From positions 10,793,501 to 10,857,500 of the forward strand of contig CM044877.1 in NCBI GenBank assembly GCA_024500155.1: a stretch of DNA of 64,000 bases, read 5' to 3'. This document shows positions 47,562 to 57,387 of this stretch, in pieces. Position 1 is the stretch's first letter. Each line of letters begins with the position of its first letter. This DNA comes from Chenopodium formosanum (Eukaryota; Streptophyta; Magnoliopsida; Caryophyllales; Amaranthaceae). The notes under the pieces are model-generated. The model was not told where the DNA came from, made no database searches, and worked only from the letters and a program-made list of their open reading frames with translations. The translations under genes and the position numbers were made by a program.

Positions 47562-49355
47562 GTGGAAATTGGTGAGCAAACGAATCTGGAAGCAAATGAA
47601 GTACCAGAAATAGAGAATGCTCCAGGAACTCCTGTTCAAGAACAAGATCAAAATCAAAATGAGGAGAATCTTGTCGAAGTTCCAACTGAGGTTCAAGAAC
47701 AAGTTCCTACAGAAGAACCAGTCAACAATGATCAGGAAAGATTGTATCCAGTGAAGGACTTTACTCCTAAACGTTGGAAACATCAGAAATCACATCCTGT
47801 TGATGCAATCATGAGTGATATTACAAAAGGAACTCAGACTAGATCTCAGCTTAGGAACTTCTGTGCATTTTATGCATTCCTATCTTCTATGGAACCTAAG
47901 AATTATGTTGAAGCTTTAACTGACGCAGACTGGATTAATTCTATGCAAGATGAACTAAATGAGTTTGAAAGAAACAAAGTATGGCATCTGGAACCTAGAC
48001 CCAAAGATAAGAAGACAATAGGTCTAAAGTGGGTGTTTAGGAACAAGCTAGATGAGCATGGTATCATTGTCAGAAATAAAGCAAGACTGGTTGTACAAGG
48101 TTTCAATCAACAGGAAGGAATAGACTATGAAGAAACATTTGCTCCAGTAGCCAGGTTAGAGGCTATTCGTTTACTTATTGCTTTTGCTGCTTATATGGGA
48201 TTCACGTTGTTCCATATGGATGTAAAATGTGCTTTTCTAAATGGATTTTTAAATGAAGAAGTCTATGTGGAACAACCTCCTGGATTTGAAAATCCAGAGT
48301 TCCCAAACCATGTCTACAAGCTTGACAAAGCTCTCTATGGGCTGAAGCAAGCTCCTAGAGCATGGTATGAAAGATTGTCAAAGTTCCTATTACAAAATGG
48401 TTTTAAACGTGGCAAAATAGATAAAACTCTGTTTTTTAAAATCAAATGGAACTGACATATTAGTTGTACAAATTTATGTTGATGATATTCTGTTTGGTGC
48501 AACTAATGAATCTTTGTGCAAGTATTTTGCTGACTTGATGAGTGGAGAATTTGAAATGAGCATGATGGGAGAATTAAATTTCTTCCTTGGACTGCAAATA
48601 AAGCAATCTGAGAAAGGAATCATGATCCATTAACAAAAGTATATCAAGGAACTGATCAAGAAATACAAACTTGAAAATGCTAAGACTAATGATACTCCAA
48701 TGGGTATTGCAACCAGATTGGATGATGATCCATCTGGAACTTGTGTTGATCAACCTATGTACAGAGGTATGATAGGATCTTTACTTTACTTAACAGCTAG
48801 TAGACCTGACATATCTTTTAGTGTAGGTTTGTGTGCCAGGTTCCAAGCAAACCCAAATGAGTCACACCTAAAAGCAGTAAAGAGAATCCTTAGATACTTG
48901 AAAGGAACTGATGACTTGCGTCTCTTCTATCCTAGAAGTGACTCATTTGATTTGCATGGCTTTACTGATGCTGACTATGCAGGTGATTTGGTGAATAGAA
49001 AAAGCACTTCAGCTGAAGCTGAATACGTGGCAGCAGCAGCATGTTGCTCATAAGTACTCTGGATAAAACAATAGGTTAGAGATTTTGGTCTTATTTTTGA
49101 ATGTGTACCTATATACTGTGATAACACAAGTGCTATTTGTATTTCTAAAGATCCAATTCAGCACTCTAAAGTAAAACACATCCACATAAGGCATCACTTT
49201 CTAAAAGATAATGTGGAGCAAGGGAACATTAAATTGGAATTTTGTAGTAAGGAATATCAACTTGCAGATATTTTGACCAAACCCTTGAGCATAGAAAGAT
49301 ATGAGAAATTGAGACTGGAACTTGGAATGATCAAGCTGAATTGATTGCTTCTGAA
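47562..49355 (+). pseudogene. Copia reverse transcriptase and RNase H, with internal deletion
   Basis: 47562-48455: acidic linker, then RT (WVFRNKLDEHG, ARLVVQGFNQQEGIDYEETF, HMDVKCAFLNG, KALYGLKQAPRAWY). An extra base near 48437 breaks the frame before the catalytic YVDDILFG (about 48474). A TAA stop is at about 48632. RNase H (48700-49053): GSLLYLTASRPDI, VKRILRYLKGT, FTDADYAGD. The sequence then jumps from RKSTS straight to AEAEYVAAAACC, missing about 25-30 codons normally present between them. Stops at 49051 and 49072 sit in the CCS-VLWIKQ block. Terminal motifs HIRHHFLKD and DILTKPL follow to about 49300. Confidence 0.9.
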
Positions 49356-49811
49356 GTTCCTAGATATGGCAAAGTCAAAAATAATGAAAATAGAGCAAAA
49401 AGAGCATTTAGCACAATCTTGGTGTGCTAAACATAGCTGAAGTGTCACCGTTGTTGATTACTGGAGGTTAGTTCATTAAACACTCAAATAAATTTGCTAA
49501 GTAGTAATGTACATTGCATACATGTAAATAGCGTGTTCCAATTGTGTATTTTATTTTTCAGAAAGTTTTTTTTTAAAATCAATTGAATTTGGAAAGAAAA
49601 TAATTTTGGTAAATACATCCTATACAATTTTGGAAAAATTAGTTGAACTTGTTTAATTAATGACTGCAAATAAAACCCTTTTAAATTCTTCACACCGTTT
49701 CATTTATTATAAAAGGCCTCCCTCAACCACATTACATCATCACTGTCAAACTCGAATTTACTCCACTGTGAAAACCTTCTACACCCTTCTAAAACCCTCT
49801 AAAAGATAACA

Positions 49812-51323
49812 ATGGTCATAATTACCTCTCTCAGCTCCTCTGAAAATTCACACAAGAACCCTTCCTCTAAACAAGAAGAAGTTTCATCACTTCCACTTGT
49901 CTCTTTCACTGAATCACAATCACTCCCTCATTCCTGTGAAAACATGCAAAATCCAAAACCCGCTGAAACTGAAAACCTATCCTATGAGCAACTTATTGAA
50001 AAATTAAAAGAATGGAAAGAAAAGAAAGAACAAAGGAAGACGGTTGAAGAGCACATCAAGGAAGTGGAGGATTTCGTTAAGGAGATAGGAAATTCTGATA
50101 CGGAAGAATCGGAGAAGGAGGAAGAAGAGGAGATCGTGGATCAAGCTGAACTTGAATCGCAAGCAGGGAGGTATGTAACTGGTCACAGAATTGATTTGAA
50201 TTGGGTCAAACAAGCTAAGTTCCTGGAATTTCTTGATTTAATTAAGTTCCAAGGGTGGGAATATTTGCTGACTAAAGCATCAAACAATTTCATGTATCCA
50301 ATTGCAATGACTGAATTTTGTGAAAATTTTGAAGTAAAATTGGGGGTAATTACCAGTGAAGTAGGTGGTGTTAAAATCGAACTTAATGTCGAAACCCTAG
50401 GCAAAATCTTGAAAACTCTTACTGAAGGTTATGAAACTAATATTAAAGGGAAGGCAAGTGTAAACGTGGGAAATTACTTGAGTGGAGATATAGTTGAAGC
50501 TTTAGGAGGAAAACGGGGAAGGAACATTATGAGTCACAATGATCTGAGCCCTCTGAACAAACTTCTGTTTAATCTTGTTAAGAAAACCATTCTGCCTAGA
50601 ACTGCTAAGAAAGGGGAAGCATGTTTGATGGATATGGCAGTGATTTTCTGTATTTATAAGAAAATCAAGGTTAAATTTCCTTCCTTAATGTATCAACACT
50701 TAGCACATTGTATCCCTGGGAAAACCAAAGTAGGATATGGAGCTATTTTGTCTACTGTTTTTGAAAATTTGGGTGTGAAATTACAAGGAAATTATGGAGG
50801 CTTAGATGAGAAGCCAGAAAACGTGATTAATGAAGAAACACTGGCTGGGATTAGTCTGGAGGTAGTTCAAGGGAAAATACAGAAGTTGAAGAAAGGGAAG
50901 AAAGAAAAAGGAACTGGCAAAAGAAAAGGAAAGGCTGTGGTGAAGCAACCTGTTAGGAAAAGCAGGAGGCTATCAACAAACACTATTCCTCAAACCAGTC
51001 TAGATAAACCTTTAGATTTGGATGATGAGGAGAAAGTGCTTGATGGGCAAGTTGCAGAGCTGATGGATAGAATGGAGAGAGTTGAAACTCAAATGAAGGA
51101 CTCAGTTGGAAAGGTTCAGATTCAAAAGCTGGAAAAACTTGTGCAAGAGCAAGGGAAAGCATTGAAAGATCAAAAGAAGCTTGTGCAAGAACAGGACAAG
51201 GCTTTGAAGGAACAAAAGGAGGAGTTTCTTCAGCAGATTCAGAGTCTTGAGCACAAGCTTGAAGCTCTTATTACACAGCAAAAGGAAGACATCAAGCAAA
51301 TTTTGAGCCTTTTGCAAACTTAG
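49812..51323 (+). CDS. SIRE third ORF (503 aa, env-like position)
   Basis: Intact frame downstream of pol, with its own ATG and about 460 bp of spacer from RNase H. Residues 1-50 are S/P-rich and 58-115 form a highly charged coiled coil (KLKEWKEKKEQRK, EESEKEEEEEI). A central globular region at about 130-290 (FQGWEYLLTKASNNFMYPIA, LGVITSEVGGVKIELN) resembles the putative plant transposon protein domain found in many plant elements. A basic stretch follows at 358-390, and a long C-terminal coiled coil at 415-503 (KLVQEQGKALKDQKKLVQEQ). SIRE elements often carry an ORF here that has been called env-like. I see no signal peptide or transmembrane segment, so an envelope role is not supported. It is strikingly intact compared with broken gag-pol. 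Confidence 0.75.
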   Translation: MVIITSLSSSENSHKNPSSKQEEVSSLPLVSFTESQSLPHSCENMQNPKPAETENLSYEQLIEKLKEWKEKKEQRKTVEEHIKEVEDFVKEIGNSDTEESEKEEEEEIVDQAELESQAGRYVTGHRIDLNWVKQAKFLEFLDLIKFQGWEYLLTKASNNFMYPIAMTEFCENFEVKLGVITSEVGGVKIELNVETLGKILKTLTEGYETNIKGKASVNVGNYLSGDIVEALGGKRGRNIMSHNDLSPLNKLLFNLVKKTILPRTAKKGEACLMDMAVIFCIYKKIKVKFPSLMYQHLAHCIPGKTKVGYGAILSTVFENLGVKLQGNYGGLDEKPENVINEETLAGISLEVVQGKIQKLKKGKKEKGTGKRKGKAVVKQPVRKSRRLSTNTIPQTSLDKPLDLDDEEKVLDGQVAELMDRMERVETQMKDSVGKVQIQKLEKLVQEQGKALKDQKKLVQEQDKALKEQKEEFLQQIQSLEHKLEALITQQKEDIKQILSLLQT

Positions 51324-51934
51324 CCATTCCCTTTTCAGCCTATCTTTATTAGCCTATCCTTATTCCTCTTTGCAGTCATGAACATTTTCAACTGTAGTTT
51401 TTGAATGCTAAAACATTCTATGTTGTTATTTTGGTCAGTAAGGCTGTAACAGGATGTTTTATTTTCAGTTTTAAATGAATGCCTTTTGGAACTGCTTATA
51501 CATGTGTGTTTGTGTATGTTATGAATGCTTACACAGGAGAGTGGAACTAACTTAAGGGAAGTTAGCAGCGCTGCCTTGAGTTTCTCACACTCGATGAATT
51601 GCTTGTGGGGCTGTGGCTAGATGCTTAATAACTTGAAAACCAGGACTTTTTGATAATGCCAAAAGGGGGAAAAGATGAAGCAAACTTGGAAGCTATAGTT
51701 GTTCTGGGTTTTAGTTGATAAAGTATCAGAACTCTCTCTCTGATATGATGCATGAGTAGTTTAGTCAGTTTTGTTAGTTTCTTTCAGTTTATTTCTGTTT
51801 TTGCTTATTTTGTTCTATTGTTTTTCGTTTAATTTTTGATCTGTGTATGTTTACTTTCTGTCAATAAATTAAAAAAAATACGACCTTCTATTTTGTTTAA
51901 CTTATTCTAGATTTTGCTTAAGTTTGTCATCATC

Positions 51935-51947
51935 AAAAAGGGGGAAA
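51935..51947 (+). promoter_or_regulatory. Polypurine tract of the copia element
   Basis: AAAAAGGGGGAAA just before the 3' LTR primes plus-strand DNA synthesis. The 51324-51934 stretch between the third ORF and this tract is noncoding. Confidence 0.85.
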
Positions 51948-51948
51948 T

Positions 51949-53213
51949 TGTTGAAGCATAAAGGTTTTGATGATGAGGAACTTAAACTAAAAGCAAACTC
52001 ATCTAATAAAGATTCTCTAGTGTGTGATTAGTCAAGGTGCAGAATAATCTTGGTGATTGAAGAACCATCTGAATCTAAGAAGACATGAAGAAGATCCTTG
52101 TTGAAGAAGTTAAACAAATCAGAGGAAGAGTTCTCTAACAAGTACTAAGTTCCCTAACAGGAACGTTCCCTAACAGGAACTTGAAGACTAGCAATTAAGT
52201 TCTTTGGTGGAACTTGATATGCTTGGAGCCCAAGTAATTCATCTGATCAGAGTGCGGCGCAGCAATAATGGTTAAAGTTTATTCTTAGAAATTATTGTTA
52301 ATATGGTAAGTAGGTTAGTGCACGAGATTTATTAGAAACGTGATAAGTTTGTTGGTAAATAAAATAAATATGGAAAATGATAAAAGATAGATTTTAGGAA
52401 AAGATTTTCTAACAAAAAGATTATTTTTCTCTAAAGTCGGTTTATTATGAAAAGATAAGCTTTCTTTATAAATATCTTTTATATTTATTTTCGGAAAAGA
52501 TTTTATTCCACTTGATTTACTAAAACCGTGTTTATTAAAGATAAGTCAAGTTAACATATTTATCTTTTTAGAAAACCTACTTTCTATACAAGTGTTACTT
52601 GTATAAATAGTAGAGAGCAAAATGATTTAGGTTTTTTGTGAGTTTATGCATGGAGAAATCACAGTGCTTTAAACGAGTAAGTTTACCAAGCTTTTAACTT
52701 ATCATATTAGTTTCGGATTTCGTGCATTGCTTACCTATCATAATAGGCGTCTTGTATTTGTATTGGTTGGGTTATTTGGGTGATTTTATAGCTTGAGTAT
52801 TATACAGTTTTGTGTAAGCTTCTTGGTGAGGCTGAGAGTTTTTGTACTGGGGTGGTACGAGTGTTTTATACTTTGGTAGTACTTTGGTGGTACGAGTGAA
52901 TCTAAGTGTGGTGCTTAGATTGGGTAGGATAGGGTCCTATCAAGTAACAAGTCCAGTGAGGAACTTGTGAAATAAAGGTCCGTGTCTAATAGGTTGTAAC
53001 TTGGTGTTTGCCCTATTATAGTGAAGTGGTTTGTGTTTGAAATCCCTAAGGTAGGGTCGAGGTTTTACTTCCAGTTGAGCCCTGAAAGGTTTCCTCGTAA
53101 AATCTGTGTGTTTGCTTAAGTTCCTATACGCATTGTTTATTTATCCGCAAAAGTAGTCATTAGGAACTCTATACAATTCACCCCCCCTCTTGTATTAATC
53201 GTCTCAACTAACA
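51949..53213 (+). repeat. 3' LTR of the copia element
   Basis: TGTTGAAGCATAAAGG ... CTCAACTAACA. It is nearly identical to 43012-44275, with about 20 differences noticed, mostly transitions. Confidence 0.93.
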
Positions 53214-53708
53214 AAGTGGCCAACGGGGATGGGAAATTATTAAACTAACGGAGTAGGGTGTCATGGGTGGGAGAAAAAGGAGGGGAATGGGGTCACTGGC
53301 CGCCAAGGGATGGAGGTGGTCGCCGGTGCCGGCCACTGGCAGGGGTTAGCAGTGGTTGCAGGAAAAGGATGGTTGGTCTTTTTTTTCATGATTTTTTTTT
53401 TTGAAGGATATGATTTTTTTTAAATGTTTATATTTTTTTTTACTTAATATAATTATAGTTAAACACTTAATTAGATTTAATAAAGTAATTTTATACAAAA
53501 AATGACCTGTTTGGTAGGTTGTAGGTCTTTTGGCCTACTAAAAGAAAAGACCCCTTAAAAGTCGACTTATTTTGAGTTAATAGAAAGGTTGACTTATTTT
53601 AAGTTAACCACGCAAAGGTTGGCTTATTCTTGACAAATTTTCCAATTAAAAATGAAAAAAGCTGACTCTACATTGGTACGTTATAATGTACCATTATGCA
53701 TGTATAAT

Positions 53709-54932
53709 CAGCCCCGGCCCATAGCAAGCCCAGGGCAGGTGGGGCAACCGCCCTGGGCCCATCACATTAAAGCTCAATTTAGTTATAATCAAGCCCCCAA
53801 ATTAAGTAATTAGAAAAAAATAATACTCCCTCCGTCCCAAAAAGAACGACCCATTTGGCTAAAACTTTGTCCCAAAAAGAATGACCCATTTGCATTAAAA
53901 CACCACCAATTTGCAACAATATTTGTGCAAAATTAGCTTCCCCATATAAAAATTTGATTTTTCATGTTAATTATTACTTTTTCTCTCTATTTTTTTACAA
54001 ACCCCATGTAAATTTATCTTTCCAATATACTTTTCTTTCTTTTTACTTAACTTCCTTAATACCCTCGTAATCAACCCAAATGGGTCGTTCTTTTTTGGAC
54101 GGAGGGAGTAATAAGTACTCCATATTTGAGTAATTCTCAACAATTTTCATAGTAGATTAAAGTCATTAAATACATCATTTAGTTTTCTATAATTAAATTT
54201 ATTGAATATTTTAAAAATTTAATTTTTGGAGTAATATAGTACTCGTAGTTTCTCTTTAAATTAGTTTTTCCAAAACCTACACAAAGTCAAAGTAGTCCTT
54301 AATAAATATGCTAATTAACTATGAGTATCTCTTAAATTTTCAATGCTGGGCAATATCAATTCTGTTTGGCTTCGACTGTCTATCGTCACTCTCTCATCCA
54401 TTCAAATTATGTTATATTTTCTAATAGTTCAAGTTTCATGTTCAATTTATCAATTAGTTCATTTTAAAACTTTTATCTCTTGTATTTCTTATATAGTTAA
54501 TATAATTTGTTCAAAAACATAATTAATACTCCGTATAATTTGTGTTTGATGATTTTAATTTAATTTTGTAAGGTTTTTATTCGACAAATTGAATTTAATC
54601 AAGAAAAATAAAATAAGCAACAACAATTAGTTTCATTTAGTTTGTTTTTTTTTTCCTTTGGTGTGGAATAAAATGATGAATAGAAGTATGGAACAATGAC
54701 TTTTTATTATTTGCTCTTATAAATAAAACAAATGATACTACGGAGTACTTTGTATCTTTTATTTTTCAGATTTGATATTAGAATTTTGGAGTTAAAATTG
54801 AAGTGGCTAGTCTTTTTTCTTCAAAAAAAAAAAAAAAAATAAAAAAAATGAAATTATAAAATACGAGTATTTTTTTTTTTGGTGCAAATAAAATACGAGT
54901 AATTTTCTTTGGGGATTGCCCCTGGTGATCAC

Positions 54933-54973
<41 letters not shown>

Positions 54974-55036
54974 TATTAATTAGGGCCTCATATCATATAT
55001 TCACCCCAGGCCACAAATATCTCAGAAACGGGCCTG
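53709..55036. mobile_element. hAT nonautonomous element (1.33 kb)
   Basis: Ends CAGCCCCGGCCC and (reverse complement) CAGGCCCGTTTC are flanked by a perfect 8-bp duplication TGTATAAT (53701-53708, 55037-55044). Near the ends are CCCTGGGCCC and CCCCAGGCC. A Stowaway MITE is nested at 53826-54108 and an A38 run lies at 54934-54971. No transposase frame was seen, only AT-rich interior. Confidence 0.88.
53826..54108. mobile_element. Stowaway MITE (283 bp)
   Basis: Canonical CTCCCTCCGTCCC / GGACGGAGGGAG ends, with inner arms AACGACCCATTTGG / AAATGGGTCGTT, flanked by TA. Confidence 0.95.
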
Positions 55037-55044
55037 TGTATAAT

Positions 55045-55479
55045 GTACTACTATTTAAAGTATAAGTTATCTTAATAGTACTTGTTGTGTATTATTATGC
55101 ATATAGTGATACTTTTTGCTATCTTATGTTGTTAAATATTTTCTCCCAAAATACCTACCCTATGTCACCTATTAATCTATTATGCATGTAGTGTTACTTT
55201 CTGACATCCTATATGTTTGCTAACTAATAGCAATTATGCGTTGATACTTAACCCTTGCTACCCGTACATGACTATTTTTGTTGTCAAAACCGTACATGGG
55301 CTTAAAATATAGTCATTTCGAAAACCGTACATGGGCTCTAAATTTAAATTAATCCAAGTTTAATTAAGCTAGTTGTATAATACATTTGAACTACTTAAAT
55401 TTAAGGCTTTTAAGCCTCATAAATCATGTATTTAATCAATAAGACAGCACAAGTAGTTGACATTAAACAAAGAGATCAA

Positions 55480-55518
<39 letters not shown>

Positions 55519-56129
55519 GGTACTTAACAATCATATATGATATCAAAGATCATGCACCCAATTATATACACTAACATTAATCAAACAGTCTATTTTACCA
55601 AATATAATCAAATTAAAAACCATATATTATAAATTTTTGTCTAACTTGTACAACTTAACATTGGACCGTGCCATCACGCCTTCTGTACGTAACTACAAAA
55701 TATTGCTTTCACCTCTAAACTCAATTGATAAGCCACCATTTGGCAATTTTTGTGGGACCCTCTCCAATCTGGCAGGAGAAAGATTCATGACATAACCATA
55801 TAATTATATAAATTAAATCTTAGTGCTTAACAAGAACATTATCATATTACACAATATAGTTCAACTTTAGCAAGTAATTAATAAAGTTTGAAGAATTTCT
55901 CTAATTAAATTTGTTTATTTCTTCTCTTTAATTAACAAGTTTTTGGTTTTGAGAAGGCCTGTTCTTTTGCTCTTCTGTTTGCTCTCTGCATTTGTGTATT
56001 TGCGGAAGTAGCAGAATTGCATAAGCAGGAAAAGGCCTAGCTTAATTACTTCATCACAAGAAGTAATTAATAGAGATTATTCAGAGTAATCACTTGCTTA
56101 TTAATTAGTCTCCATATCTATTAGTTGTA
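55045..56129 (+). other. Upstream region of the 56.1 kb gene
   Basis: AT-rich, with an A33 run (55483-55515). The last 250 bp look like a promoter and leader: TATAATTATATAAATTAAAT near 55797, then a T/C-rich leader (TTTTGCTCTTCTGTTTGCTC, about 55965) to the ATG at 56130. No other gene was seen. Confidence 0.4.
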
Positions 56130-57347
56130 ATGGCGGATTTATCCAAAGGTACGCATATTAAAGTTTTTTAATTCTTCTTATGAGTTTCCGCTAAACTAGC
56201 TGATATTTACATATATTAACATGTTAAAGGTAAGATTTAGCTAGAGGGTTTTATGTTAAGCTATAATGTGCATGCACCTCACATGTCGTTGCATATATAA
56301 AACATAATTAGAAACATAATATTGTTGGAATAGATGATTATTAGATAGTCTATAACATCATAAGTTGTTTTCTTGTGTGCTTTTACTTTTTTCGGAATTT
56401 CAATAACTACATCAATGGGTTAATTATTATGAAGTATTAGATGTGATATAGAATGCCCATAAGGCTACAAAAGTCCTCTTCTTGGTGTGTGCATGCCTAT
56501 AAGAAGCCGCATGTACCACATACGTCTAGCATATATGAAAAACAAGCATCTATTTTTTAAAAAAATTATAGTAATATTTGTATAAGCTATTCATGTACTT
56601 GTGTTATGTTTGAAATAATGAATAGGTAATGAGGACAAAAGCGTTACGAAGACGAGTAGCTTCAAGATCTTTGGGAAAAGCCCAGCACGTACCTTGTCTT
56701 CCAAGAAAAGTGCAAATCCATTAATGAAGATGTTCTCCCGCAGCAGGAAGTTAGGTATTTTCTTATCTTTTCTTATCTCTTTAATTTTTATTTCTTCAAC
56801 TTGCAAAGATAATTAAATAATGTGTCTATCAGTCAATTAACTAAAACGTGTATGGGTTAAATTAGTTTGATTTAATCAACCTTTATAATAATAAGTTCCA
56901 ATTTTATAAGAAAGTTATATTTATCATCACACCACTTTATATAAAATACGTGTATAACCGTATAATATGATAACTAAATTGTTTTTCTTTTTGTGAAAGA
57001 ACATGGTAACTAATTTTAAACAATTGATTATTTACTTATTCTATTCTTCTAGTATAGTAACATCTAATAAAGACAAAATAAATCTATTTCATAGTAGAAA
57101 AATATGATACTCCGTAGTTATAAGTTACGACATATTATGAGGTGTGCAATATTAAAGGTGCCAAGAGAACAGGTAAAACGGGCTAACGACATGGCTAGAA
57201 GATGTCGTATTACTTTGTCTACCTTTTCTTAATTTGTTGTTCTTTTGTTATTGTAAAAAAAAATAAAATATGTTAATAGAATTTGTTGAAAATTTGAAAT
57301 ACTCTATGTACGGTACAATGTTCTATGGCAATTATTCTATTCTTCTT

Positions 57348-57387
<40 letters not shown>

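Larger units (their letters stand above)
43012..53213 (+). mobile_element. Ty1/copia SIRE (Maximus)-like retrotransposon, 10.2 kb
   Basis: Two LTRs of about 1.26 kb (43012-44275 and 51949-53213) differ at about 20 positions by eye. A tRNA-Met primer site follows the first and a polypurine tract precedes the second. The target duplication is AAGCG / AAGTG (43007-43011, 53214-53218), with one CG-to-TG change. Gene order gag, protease, integrase, RT, RNase H, then an additional ORF, is the SIRE layout. It is inserted in the core of the 27906 MULE. Frameshifts and stops throughout gag-pol make this copy nonautonomous. Confidence 0.93.
27906..53643. mobile_element. Nonautonomous MULE split by two LTR retrotransposons (about 1.15 kb net)
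   Basis: The left end GGAAAATTTGTCAAAAATAA pairs with the right end (reverse complement GGAAAATTTGTCAAGAATAA). Inverted similarity extends roughly 85 bp through CAACCTTTGC and further AAAATAAGTC blocks. A perfect 9-bp target duplication AATTAAAAA lies at 27897-27905 and 53644-53652, the length typical of Mutator elements. Element pieces are 27906-28073, 42453-43011 and 53214-53643. The rest is a gypsy element (28074-42447) and a copia element (43012-53213), each with its own short duplication. The core (42600-43006, 53214-53380) is C-rich on the left and G-rich on the right, with an inverted GGCCACTGGC pair. It may hold captured gene sequence, but no conserved frame is visible. Confidence 0.88.

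Noticed and set aside
49812..51323. Envelope glycoprotein call for the third copia ORF
   Set aside because: No signal peptide, transmembrane segment or cysteine pattern is visible; the position alone does not justify it.
57158..57172. 15-nt microexon candidate for the 56130 gene (AG/GTGCCAAGAGAACAG/GT)
   Set aside because: Its length is a multiple of three, so it would not repair the phase mismatch between exons 2 and 3.
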